Shown here one piece after another: positions 29,338 to 37,070 of a stretch of 64,000 nucleotides of DNA. The DNA is from QHWT01 sp046726015. Lineage in GTDB: Bacteria > Acidobacteriota > Vicinamibacteria > Vicinamibacterales > 2-12-FULL-66-21. Position numbers and translations under genes: made by a program. How positions within the stretch are numbered: position 1 is the stretch's first letter; every line of letters begins with the position of its first letter. The stretch spans positions 1 to 64,000 of the forward strand of contig JBKOZS010000054.1 of the NCBI GenBank assembly GCA_046726015.1, read 5' to 3'. The notes beneath the pieces were generated by a model that saw nothing but the letters and a program-made list of their open reading frames with translations, ran no database searches and was not told the origin of the DNA.

Positions 29338-30396
29338 GTGAAGCTCAAGTTTTCTGCCTGTATTCTGATTGGCGCGCTGTGCGTGATCGCATGCCGCAAA
29401 GCTCCTGCCGCCAACGCGCAGGGCTCGACGACCGCGGCCACTTCCGGCCAGGCGGGCGCGGCCCCGTCGGGACAGCCGGCAACACCGCCCGCACCACCCA
29501 AGCCAGTACCGGCCCAGCTCCCAGAGGTTGTGGCCCGCGTCAACGGCGAAGCCGTGAAGAAGTCGGACTTCGAGCGGATGATCAAGACCATGGAGGCGCA
29601 GGCCAGGCAGCAGATCCCGGCCGATCGCCGCGACGAAATCCTGCGCGGCGCGCTCGACCGGCTGGTCGTCTATACCTTGCTCTCGCAGGAAAGCGCCAAG
29701 CGTGGCATCAAGGTCGATGAATCGGAAATCGATCAGAAGGTCGATGGGCTGAAGAAGCAGTTTCCCAACCCTGAAGCGTTTTCGAAGGCGCTTGCCGAAC
29801 GCGGCATGACGCTCGAAAGCCTGAAGCACGATGCCCGGAAGGATTTGAGCGTCACGAAGCTCATGGACGCGGAACTGGCGGCCGAACCGGCGCCGAGCGA
29901 CGAGGACATCAAGACCTTCTACGACAAGAATCCCGAACGCTTCAAGGAAGGGGAAAAGGTGCGGGCGAGCCACATCCTGATTCGCGTCGACCAGAAGGCT
30001 CGCGACGCCGAGAAAAAGAAGGCGCGCTCGGAGATTGACTCCGTACTCAAGGAGGCCAAGGCGGGCGGCGACTTTGCCCAGCTGGCGCAGAAGCACTCAC
30101 AGGATGGCAGCGCGTCGCAGGGGGGCGATCTGAACTACTTCACGCGCGAGCAGATGGTGCCGGAATTCTCGAAGGTGGCCTTCGAGCTCAAGCCGGGTCA
30201 AGTCAGCGACATCGTGGAGACACAGTTCGGTTATCACATCATCAAGGTTGTCGATCACCAGGCGGCGCGCACGGTTCCGTTCGAGCAGGTGAACGCGCAG
30301 ATCAAGCAGTTCCTCGGCAACCAGAAGAAACAGCAGCACGCCGACACGTTCATCGACAGCCTGAAGAAGAAGTCCAAGATCGAGGTCCTCATCTGA
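29338..30396 (+). CDS. Lipoprotein parvulin-type peptidyl-prolyl isomerase
   Basis: A periplasmic folding factor of the SurA/PrsA type, 352 residues from the GTG at 29338, which has GAGG five bases upstream; the GTG at 29332 is an alternative. The signal peptide ends CVIAC, a lipobox. A Pro/Ala-rich linker leads to a SurA_N-like helical chaperone domain (NGEAVKKSDFERMIKTM). The PPIase core follows, with VRASHILIRVDQKARD, DGSASQGGDLNYF and TQFGYHIIKVVDH. A TACAAT hexamer at 29302-29307 may be the -10. It probably assists outer-membrane protein folding and precedes an XdhC-like gene. Confidence 0.92.
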   Translation: MKLKFSACILIGALCVIACRKAPAANAQGSTTAATSGQAGAAPSGQPATPPAPPKPVPAQLPEVVARVNGEAVKKSDFERMIKTMEAQARQQIPADRRDEILRGALDRLVVYTLLSQESAKRGIKVDESEIDQKVDGLKKQFPNPEAFSKALAERGMTLESLKHDARKDLSVTKLMDAELAAEPAPSDEDIKTFYDKNPERFKEGEKVRASHILIRVDQKARDAEKKKARSEIDSVLKEAKAGGDFAQLAQKHSQDGSASQGGDLNYFTREQMVPEFSKVAFELKPGQVSDIVETQFGYHIIKVVDHQAARTVPFEQVNAQIKQFLGNQKKQQHADTFIDSLKKKSKIEVLI

Positions 30397-30404
30397 ACGA
30401 AGAG

Positions 30405-31211
30405 GTGCTGCCGGCCGCTGCGTCAGCGCTCGAGCGCGGCGAGCCCGCCGCGCTGGTGACGATCGTGCGCGCCAGCGGCTCCACGCCGCAGCGGACGGGT
30501 GCCAAGATGCTCGTATATGCCGACGGGCGGACGGTCGGCACGATCGGCGGTGGATGCTACGAGAACGACGCGCTGGGAAAGGCCCGCGAGGCGATCGCCA
30601 CGGGCAAGCCGGCGCTCGTTCGTTACGATCTGAACGACGATTTCGTCCAGGAGTCCGGCCTTATTTGCGGAGGGCAGATGGAGGTCTACATCGATCCCAT
30701 CGCGCCGGCGCCGCGCCTCTACATCATCGGTGCCGGCCATGTCGGCTTCCACCTCGCGCGTGCGGCTGCTGACAGCGGATTCCGCATTCATGTCGTCGAC
30801 GACCGCGAGAAGTTCGCCAACGCTGAGCGCTTCCCTTCCGCCGACGCCATCGTCGTTGAAGACATCGCCGACTGGCTGCACCAGGCCGAACTTCCACCGA
30901 GCGCGTACGTCGTCGTCGTGACGCGCGGGCACACGCACGATTTGGATGCGTTGCGCGCGCTCGCGGCCCGCGACCTCAGGTACCTGGGATTGATCGGCAG
31001 CCGCGCCAAGGTGGCGCGCGTGTTCGACGCGCTGACCGCCGAGGGTATGCCTGCCGAATGCCTCGCGCGCGTGCACGCGCCGATCGGCCTCGACATCGGC
31101 GCGATTACACCCGCCGAGATCGCCATCAGCATCCTCGCAGAGCTCATTGCCGTCCGTCACGGGAAAGACGTCGCCCCCCTGTCGATGAAATGGCAGCGGG
31201 CGGTACGCTAA
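30405..31211 (+). CDS. XdhC/CoxI family molybdenum-cofactor protein
   Basis: XdhC-type proteins bind and hand over sulfurated molybdenum cofactor to xanthine dehydrogenase-like enzymes. The N-terminal XdhC_CoxI domain has ALVTIVRASGSTPQRTGAKM and VGTIGGGCYEN. A Rossmann domain follows with LYIIGAGHVGFHLARAA and YLGLIGSRAKVARVF. The GTG at 30405 gives 268 residues. A CTG at 30393, overlapping the PPIase stop, would add NEEV and give a more family-like start. No molybdenum hydroxylase subunits are in the window. It overlaps the following amidohydrolase by 22 bases, which hints at purine catabolism. Confidence 0.88.
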   Translation: MLPAAASALERGEPAALVTIVRASGSTPQRTGAKMLVYADGRTVGTIGGGCYENDALGKAREAIATGKPALVRYDLNDDFVQESGLICGGQMEVYIDPIAPAPRLYIIGAGHVGFHLARAAADSGFRIHVVDDREKFANAERFPSADAIVVEDIADWLHQAELPPSAYVVVVTRGHTHDLDALRALAARDLRYLGLIGSRAKVARVFDALTAEGMPAECLARVHAPIGLDIGAITPAEIAISILAELIAVRHGKDVAPLSMKWQRAVR

Positions 31212-32521
31212 TCCGAAACGCCACCATCGTCACCATGAACGATGCGCTGGACATCGTCCGGGGCGCCGTGTCGATCCGCGATGGGCGCATCGTGTCAGTC
31301 GGACCCGAGCCCGCGGACGCGCACGAAACGGTCATCGACGCGCAGCGCGACTACCTGCTACCAGGCCTCATCCAGACGCACGTCCATCTCTGCCAAACAC
31401 TGTTTCGCGGTTACGCCGACGACATGCCGCTGCTCGAATGGCTGCGACGACGGGTCTGGCCGATGGAAGCGGCGCACACGCCCGATACGCTCCGCGCCTC
31501 GGCACGGCTCGCGGCCAGCGAACTGCTCCTCAGCGGGACCACCACCGCGCTCACCATGGAGACGGTGCACGACACCGACGTCGTGTTCGATACGCTCGAC
31601 CGCATGGGGATGCGTGCCGTCGTTGGCAAGTGCATGATGGATTCCGACCGCGAGGTCCCGAAGCGCCTTCAAGAGCGGACGCGCGATTCGATCGATGAGA
31701 GCGTCGCGCTGCGGACGCGGTGGGATGGCAAGGGGCGCGGACGGTTGCGCGCGGCGTTCGCACCACGCTTTGCCGTCTCGTGCTCACGAGAGCTACTCGA
31801 GGCGGTGGCCGATCTATCGGCGCGCGAGCGCGTCATCGTGCACACGCACGCCTCCGAAAACCGAGAGGAGATCGAAGTGGTCCGCCGCATCTCCGGCGGG
31901 ATGAGCAACCTCGAGTACCTCGCGGATACGGGACTCGCCACACCTCACTTGTGCACGGCGCATTGCGTGTGGGTCTCCGACGCGGAACAGGCCCTCCTCG
32001 CTGAGCGGAACGTCAAGGTGCTGCACTGCCCCAGCTCGAACCTGAAACTCGGTTCCGGGCTTGCGCCGGTCACCGAGATGCGCGCGCGCGGCGTCTCGGT
32101 CTCCCTCGGTGCCGATGGCGCAGCGTGCAACAACCGTCTCGACATGTTCGAGGAGATGCGGCTCGCCGCGACACTGCAGGCCGTCCGCGTCCGGCCCGGC
32201 GCGTTGACTGCCAGAGATGCGCTATGGATGGCCACTCGCGAAGGTGCAAAGGCACTGGGCCTCGAGGCAGAGGTTGGATCCATCGAACCGCGTAAACGAG
32301 CGGACCTCATCCTTATTAATTGCCGCGGTCCTCACGTCGCGCCCGACCCGGACCCATGGTCCACGCTGGTCTATGCGGCGCGGGGCACCGACGTACGGAT
32401 GACCATGGTCGACGGGGAGATCCTGGTGCGCGACTTCAGCCTGACGCGCGAGGACGCTGCCGGGATCGCGGCGGAAGCTCGTCAGTCCGCACGGATCCTC
32501 GCCGCGCGAGCCGGACTGTGA
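31190..32521 (+). CDS. Amidohydrolase, guanine/8-oxoguanine or MTA/SAH deaminase-like
   Basis: A 443-residue metal-dependent deaminase of the TrzA/AtzA/MtaD group. Metal and active-site motifs are present in order: HVHLCQTLFRG, VHTHASENREE, CTAHCVWVSDAEQ and SLGADGAACNNRLD. The start at 31190 lies inside the XdhC gene (22-base overlap) and gives the normal beginning GTLIRNATIVTMND. Pairing with XdhC favours a purine substrate such as guanine or 8-oxoguanine. The family also includes methylthioadenosine/S-adenosylhomocysteine deaminases, so the substrate is open. Confidence 0.85.
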   Translation: MAAGGTLIRNATIVTMNDALDIVRGAVSIRDGRIVSVGPEPADAHETVIDAQRDYLLPGLIQTHVHLCQTLFRGYADDMPLLEWLRRRVWPMEAAHTPDTLRASARLAASELLLSGTTTALTMETVHDTDVVFDTLDRMGMRAVVGKCMMDSDREVPKRLQERTRDSIDESVALRTRWDGKGRGRLRAAFAPRFAVSCSRELLEAVADLSARERVIVHTHASENREEIEVVRRISGGMSNLEYLADTGLATPHLCTAHCVWVSDAEQALLAERNVKVLHCPSSNLKLGSGLAPVTEMRARGVSVSLGADGAACNNRLDMFEEMRLAATLQAVRVRPGALTARDALWMATREGAKALGLEAEVGSIEPRKRADLILINCRGPHVAPDPDPWSTLVYAARGTDVRMTMVDGEILVRDFSLTREDAAGIAAEARQSARILAARAGL

Positions 32522-32574
32522 ACGCATCGCGGCTCGCACTTCGGGGCATGGCGCCTCGGCTGTCCGACCTCGGT

Positions 32575-32580
32575 TATAAT
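32575..32580 (+). promoter_or_regulatory. Consensus -10 hexamer of the hrcA operon
   Basis: TATAAT is a perfect -10 hexamer, three bases before the CIRCE dyad. No good -35 is visible 16-18 bases upstream (the sequence there is CG-rich). The start of transcription should fall inside CIRCE, so bound HrcA would block initiation. Confidence 0.7.
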
Positions 32581-32583
32581 GAC

Positions 32584-32610
32584 TTAGCACTCCCCGGCGG
32601 CGAGTGCTAA
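32584..32610. promoter_or_regulatory. CIRCE operator
   Basis: TTAGCACTC, nine bases, GAGTGCTAA: both arms match the CIRCE consensus exactly. HrcA binds this dyad to repress heat-shock genes. It lies between the TATAAT hexamer and the hrcA ATG, so hrcA-grpE-dnaJ is under negative autoregulation. This is the only copy I found in the window. Confidence 0.97.
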
Positions 32611-32616
32611 GTATCC

Positions 32617-33657
32617 ATGACCCGACATCCTGAGCTACCCGAACGAGATAGACGAATTCTCGCGGCGCTGGTGCAGGCCTATATCGAACACGGCGAGCCG
32701 ATCTCGTCCCTCTGGCTCGCCAGCCGCGGCTTTGGTGTGTCCTCGGCCACGCTTCGCAACGTGATGGCCCGGCTCGAGGAGCAGGGCTACGTACGTCAGC
32801 CGCACACGTCGGCCGGTCGCGTGCCAACCGACATGGGGTATCGCAGTTACGTCGACCAGTTGATGGCCGAGCGCAGGAGCGCGCGGCCTGCGCCGGAGGT
32901 CGAAGAACGGCTGCGGCGCGCGGGCACCGTGGACGATGTGCTGTCACATGCGTCCCACGAGATTTCGCGCGCGTCGCACCAGGTCGGGTTCGCGATTGCG
33001 CCCGCGACGGACGTGACGTTCGAGCATCTCGATTTCGTCCTGCTCGAGGCGCGCAAGATCCTCGTCGTGCTCATCTCGGCCGGCGGCCAGATCTCGCACA
33101 AGGTGATCGAGCCCAGCGAGCCCTACGAACGCGAGGAACTGCAGCAGGCGGCGAACTACATCAATGCGGAGTTCAAGGGAAGGACCCTCAGCGAACTGCG
33201 TCAGAGCGTGATGGAGCTCCTTCGAGAGGAACGCACGCTGTACGACCAGTTGATGGCGCGCGCATTGCGTCTCGCAAGCACGACGTTCGAGGGACTCGAA
33301 CCGCAGCCGTCGATCTACATCATGGGCACATCGCTGTTGCTCGACATCGCTGGCTCGGACGATCCTGAGACGACGTTGGCAACCATGCGGACGCTCGTGC
33401 GCATGATGGAAGAGAAGACGCGGCTCGTCCAGTTGATCGACGCGTGCATGGATGGCACGGGATTGACCGTGGTCATCGGATCGGAACATCGCGACCCGGA
33501 CCTGCAGCGCTTCAGCGTCGTGACATCGACCTATACCGACGGCCGCCGCACGGGTACCGTCGGGATCATCGGCCCGACGCGGATGCGGTACTCGCGAACG
33601 ATCAACGTCGTGGACAGCTTGTCGCGAGTCATCAACAAGGTCCTCGAAAAATCGTAA
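32617..33657 (+). CDS. hrcA: Heat-inducible transcription repressor HrcA
   Basis: A 346-residue repressor that binds the CIRCE element directly upstream. The N-terminal winged helix has RDRRILAALVQAYIEHGEPIS and SSATLRNVMARLEEQGYVRQPHTSAGRVPTD, the latter diagnostic of HrcA. The remainder is a GAF-like fold with an inserted dimerisation domain, including VVIGSEHRDPDLQRFSVVTS. It is the first gene of hrcA-grpE-dnaJ-prmA. Heat or misfolded protein titrates GroEL away from HrcA in characterised species, releasing the operon. Confidence 0.97.
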   Translation: MTRHPELPERDRRILAALVQAYIEHGEPISSLWLASRGFGVSSATLRNVMARLEEQGYVRQPHTSAGRVPTDMGYRSYVDQLMAERRSARPAPEVEERLRRAGTVDDVLSHASHEISRASHQVGFAIAPATDVTFEHLDFVLLEARKILVVLISAGGQISHKVIEPSEPYEREELQQAANYINAEFKGRTLSELRQSVMELLREERTLYDQLMARALRLASTTFEGLEPQPSIYIMGTSLLLDIAGSDDPETTLATMRTLVRMMEEKTRLVQLIDACMDGTGLTVVIGSEHRDPDLQRFSVVTSTYTDGRRTGTVGIIGPTRMRYSRTINVVDSLSRVINKVLEKS

Positions 33658-33663
33658 GAAGCC

Positions 33664-34188
33664 ATGCAAGACGACGAACTGAACGATTCATCCGAACAGG
33701 CGGCGGCCGCAACCGAGAGCGCCCCCGGCGAGCCTGACCTCAACGTGGCGGAGCTCCAGCAACAGCGCGACCAGTTCTACGATCGCCTGCTGCGGAAAAC
33801 TGCGGAGTTCGACAACTATCGCAAGCGCATCGAGCGCGAGCGCGTGCAGCAGGCCGAAGCGGCCGCCGCAGATCTCCTCGAAGAACTGCTCCCGCTCGTG
33901 GACGATCTCGAGCGCGCGCTCAGGGCTGACGCCGGCTCCGAGGGGGCCGACGCGTATCGACGCGGCGTGGAGTTGATCCATCGCCAGCTGCTGGAGGTGC
34001 TGCGCAAGCGCGGCGTCCGTCCGATCGAATCACTCGGCGCTGATTTCGACCCGCACTTTCACCAGGCGGTCGCGCACGAGTCTGCCCAGGGACACCGCGA
34101 AGGTGAAGTGACCGAGGAATTCCGTCGGGGCTACATGCTGGGCGACCGGCTGCTGCGTCCCGCGATGGTGAAGGTGGCGAAAGGGTGA
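33664..34188 (+). CDS. grpE: Nucleotide exchange factor GrpE
   Basis: Co-chaperone that releases ADP from DnaK. 174 residues: an acidic unstructured N-terminus, a long coiled-coil (ELQQQRDQFYDRLLRKTAEF through the ERERVQQAEAAA region) and the C-terminal beta-wing with FDPHFHQAVAHE and RRGYMLGDRLLRPAMVKVA. It starts six bases after hrcA ends and overlaps dnaJ by four bases (GTGA). dnaK, usually between grpE and dnaJ, is absent here. Confidence 0.97.
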   Translation: MQDDELNDSSEQAAAATESAPGEPDLNVAELQQQRDQFYDRLLRKTAEFDNYRKRIERERVQQAEAAAADLLEELLPLVDDLERALRADAGSEGADAYRRGVELIHRQLLEVLRKRGVRPIESLGADFDPHFHQAVAHESAQGHREGEVTEEFRRGYMLGDRLLRPAMVKVAKG

Positions 34189-35330
34189 GCAAGCGCGACT
34201 ATTACGAGGTGCTCGGCATCGGCCGGGACGCGACGGACCAGCAGATCAAGAGCGCCTATCGGAAGCTCGCGCTCAAATACCATCCCGATCGCAATCCCGG
34301 TGATCACACCGCCGAGGAGCATTTCAAGGAAGCGGCGGAAGCGTACGCCGTCCTGGCGGACGCGCAGAAACGCGAGCTGTACAACCGCTTCGGACATGCG
34401 GGGGTCAGCGGCGCCGGCGCGGGCGCGGGCGGGTTCGATCCAACGGTTTTCGCGGGCTTCGAAGACATCTTCGGCAGTCTCGGCGATCTCTTCGGGTTCG
34501 GCGACGTGTTCGGCGGGCGGCGGCGGCGTGGCGGCCCGCAGCGTGGCGCCGATCTCCGCTACGACCTCGAAATCTCATTCGAGGAATCGTTCGAAGGGGC
34601 CGAAACGGCAATTCAGATCCCGCGCGAAGAAACCTGCGAGACGTGCAAAGGCTCGGGCGCGGCCGCCGGCAGCATGGCGGAAGTCTGTAATCAGTGCCGC
34701 GGTTCAGGCCAGCTCCGCTTTCAGCAGGGATTCCTCACCGTCGCACGACCGTGCACGAATTGCCGCGGCACGGGACGCGTCATCAGCAAGCCGTGCCAGG
34801 CGTGCCGTGGTGCGGGGCGCGTGGGGCGCGAGCGCAAGATCACGGTCAAGATTCCTCCCGGGATTGCGACGGGTCAGCGGCTGCGGCTCTACGGCGAGGG
34901 TGAACACGGATCGGCGGGCGGCCCCGCGGGCGATCTCTACGTCGTGGTTCACGTGCAGGAACACCCGTTCTTCCATCGCGAGGGAGACGATCTGTACTGC
35001 GAGATGCCGGTGACCTTCCCGACGCTCGCCCTTGGCGGCGATGTCCGCGTGCCGACGATGAAATCGGAAGAAGAGATCAAGATCCCCGCCGGGACGCAGC
35101 CCGGCGCCCGCTTCAAGCTGCGCGGCAAGGGCATGCCGAACGTGTCAGGTCGCGGGCACGGCGACCTGCACGTCATAATGCGCCCGACAGTGCCGAAGAA
35201 GCTGACGCGCGAGCAGAAGCACTTGCTCGAGGAACTGGCGAAGACGATGCCGCAGGAGATCATCGATCCCGAGACGGCAGAATCGTCGGAGAAGCCGTTC
35301 TTCGAGAAGGTCAAGGACATCTTTGGCTGA
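34185..35330 (+). CDS. dnaJ: Chaperone protein DnaJ
   Basis: Type I Hsp40 co-chaperone, 381 residues. The J-domain has the essential HPD at residues 33-35. It is followed by a Gly/Phe-rich stretch (SGAGAGAGGFDPTVFAGF), four CxxCxGxG zinc modules (CETCKGSG, CNQCRGSG, CTNCRGTG, CQACRGAG), and the C-terminal substrate-binding domains with GDLYVVVHVQEHPFFHREGD. It starts at GTG, overlapping grpE by four bases, and its end overlaps prmA by eight bases. Confidence 0.97.
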   Translation: MSKRDYYEVLGIGRDATDQQIKSAYRKLALKYHPDRNPGDHTAEEHFKEAAEAYAVLADAQKRELYNRFGHAGVSGAGAGAGGFDPTVFAGFEDIFGSLGDLFGFGDVFGGRRRRGGPQRGADLRYDLEISFEESFEGAETAIQIPREETCETCKGSGAAAGSMAEVCNQCRGSGQLRFQQGFLTVARPCTNCRGTGRVISKPCQACRGAGRVGRERKITVKIPPGIATGQRLRLYGEGEHGSAGGPAGDLYVVVHVQEHPFFHREGDDLYCEMPVTFPTLALGGDVRVPTMKSEEEIKIPAGTQPGARFKLRGKGMPNVSGRGHGDLHVIMRPTVPKKLTREQKHLLEELAKTMPQEIIDPETAESSEKPFFEKVKDIFG

Positions 35331-36165
35331 TGCCCCGGCCCTGGAGGTCGCGTTTCTCGCGGCGCCAGGTCCGGAGGCCTTTCTGCGCGAGCGCCTCTAC
35401 GCGCTTCTGGACGACTTCAATCCGCTTGCCATTCACGAAGACGACAGCAGCGACACGTGGCGCGTGTTCTTCCGGTCGGCAGCCGAGCGCGATGCTGCCG
35501 CCGCGCATGTCACCGCAGCCGTCGCGCCACACCTGCTACGCATATCGGCTGTCGACGTTGCCGACGAAGACTGGGCACGGCGTTCCCAGCAAAACCTGAC
35601 TGCAATTGAAGCCGACGGCCTGGTCGTCGCGCCCCCGTGGGACGTGCCGCGCGGTGCCTCGAAGCCGGTCATCATCATCGAGCCCTCAATGGGATTCGGC
35701 ACCGGCCATCATGCCACCACGCGCCTGTGCCTCCGGCTCCTCCAGCAACTCGAACTGCGGGGCTCGCGCGTCGTCGACATCGGCACCGGCTCGGGCGTGC
35801 TTGCGCTCGCAGCCTGGAAACTCGGAGCGCGCGACGTGGTTGCGATCGACAACGATCCGGATGCGATCAACAACGCGCGCGACAACATTGCGCGGAACGG
35901 AGGCGCCGGTGCGATCGACATCATCTGCGACGATCTGAATTCGTTGAAGGTGGAGCCGGCAGATGTGGTGCTGGCTAATCTGACAGCCGCGGTGCTGGTC
36001 CGATTCGCACCGAGGCTGATGAAGCTCGCGGGTCCAAAGGGCTACCTGATTCTCAGCGGTTTTGCGCCCGATCATCTGACGGAGATTCAACCGGCGTTCG
36101 AGGCGACACAGGGGATCAAGGAACTCCACGAAGGCGAGTGGGCGGCAATCTGCCTCCGCAAATAG
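35323..36165 (+). CDS. prmA: Ribosomal protein L11 methyltransferase
   Basis: SAM-dependent trimethylation of ribosomal protein L11. 280 residues. The N-terminal substrate-recognition domain is followed by a class I methyltransferase fold: IEPSMGFGTGHHATTRLCL (SAM and PrmA signature), VVDIGTGSGVLALAAWKLGA and DVVLANLTAAVL. The start is TTG at 35323, inside the dnaJ end, with no better codon available. In many genomes rsmE follows prmA on the same strand. Here it is next door but convergent. Confidence 0.94.
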   Translation: MADAPALEVAFLAAPGPEAFLRERLYALLDDFNPLAIHEDDSSDTWRVFFRSAAERDAAAAHVTAAVAPHLLRISAVDVADEDWARRSQQNLTAIEADGLVVAPPWDVPRGASKPVIIIEPSMGFGTGHHATTRLCLRLLQQLELRGSRVVDIGTGSGVLALAAWKLGARDVVAIDNDPDAINNARDNIARNGGAGAIDIICDDLNSLKVEPADVVLANLTAAVLVRFAPRLMKLAGPKGYLILSGFAPDHLTEIQPAFEATQGIKELHEGEWAAICLRK

Positions 36166-36257
36166 GAGGCGAATGCCAAACTTTCGTGATTCGGCATTTG
36201 GCATTTGACATTCGACATTGACCCGGCGCCTCAGGCGATCAGCCGCGGCGCCTCTCT
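36166..36257. repeat. GGCATTTGGCATTTGACATT island between convergent prmA and rsmE
   Basis: Positions 36171-36219 hold a word repeat: gaatgccaaa on the left and attcggcatttggcatttgacattcgacattg on the right, so AATGCCAAA pairs with TTTGGCATT around a short centre. It probably serves as a terminator for both genes; this is inference. The same word reappears at 52961-52981 and 60071-60127. Confidence 0.65.
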
Positions 36258-36998
36258 CTACAGGTCCGACCACAGGAACTGCAGCACGCCAATCGCGACG
36301 ATCGCGAGCGCGTCGGCGCGCAGCGTGCGGCGGCCGAGCGTAATCGGCACCCATCCCGCGCGCACGGCCGTCTCGATCTCTTCCGGCGCCCAGCCCCCTT
36401 CTGGTCCCACGAGCAGCGTTGATGAGGCCGGGCGTCGTCCCTGCAACGCCGCGACGGGATGCCCTTCAACGCTGACGCTGGGTTCAACCAGCATCAACCG
36501 CATCTCGGCGTTGTCCTGGACGATCAATTCGTCGAACGGCGTGCCATTGCCAATCACCGGGAGAACGGCGCGCCGGCACTGTTTTGCCGACGCCACGGCA
36601 ATGCGGCGCCAGCGATCGGCCGCCTGCCCTTCCGTGAGCGCTTTCATACGGACCGTGGTATGCGCGGTGACGACCGGCTCGATTGCCGCCACGCCCATCA
36701 TCGTGGCGTCGCGGACGACCTCTTCCATCTTCTCCCCTTTGAGTACCGCCTGCGCGAGCGTGAGCCGCACGACCGGCTCCGGCGCTGCGCTGATCTCTTC
36801 GAGAAGGTGCACGGAGGCCCCTTCACGGCTGACGCGCTCGATGCGCGCCCGGTACTCGCGGCCGTTGCCATCGAACACGGCAATCTCGTCGCCGAAGCGC
36901 AGCCGAAGTACGTTGGTGAGGTGATGCGTTTCCTCGGCAGAGAGCGACGCCGTGTTGGAAGCGGGATCGAGGTCGGTGGCCAGGAACCGCGGGAGCAT
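36258..36998 (-). CDS. rsmE: 16S rRNA (uracil-1498-N3)-methyltransferase
   Basis: RsmE methylates U1498 of 16S rRNA through a SPOUT knot fold. 246 residues from the ATG at 36998, where the family begins (MLPRFLATDLD). A second ATG at 37010 is possible. The N-terminal PUA-like part has THHLTNVLRLRFGDEI. The SPOUT domain has LAQAVLKGEKMEEVVRDATMM and the SAM-binding knot LLVGPEGGWAPEEIE with ITLGRRTLRADALAIVAI. A TATAAT hexamer on this strand (37009-37014) ends ten bases before the chosen start. Confidence 0.93.
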   Translation of the reverse strand: MLPRFLATDLDPASNTASLSAEETHHLTNVLRLRFGDEIAVFDGNGREYRARIERVSREGASVHLLEEISAAPEPVVRLTLAQAVLKGEKMEEVVRDATMMGVAAIEPVVTAHTTVRMKALTEGQAADRWRRIAVASAKQCRRAVLPVIGNGTPFDELIVQDNAEMRLMLVEPSVSVEGHPVAALQGRRPASSTLLVGPEGGWAPEEIETAVRAGWVPITLGRRTLRADALAIVAIGVLQFLWSDL

Positions 36999-37070
36999 GG
37001 GGGTGGCCATTATAGAGTGGGGCCAGAACTCCCGACGAGGGCGCAAGAATCCGCTATACTCAACGCACAC
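36999..37070. promoter_or_regulatory. Divergent promoters with -10 boxes close to start codons
   Basis: On the minus strand TATAAT at 37009-37014 ends ten bases before the rsmE ATG. On the plus strand TATACT at 37055-37060 ends ten bases before the TTG of the Ser/Thr kinase. Neither gene has a Shine-Dalgarno in the remaining space. Both may give leaderless or nearly leaderless mRNA. Confidence 0.55.

Noticed and set aside
36459..37070. N-terminal 200-residue extension of the Ser/Thr kinase
   Set aside because: The extension runs antisense to rsmE and shows no domain. The kinase family begins just after the TTG at 37071.
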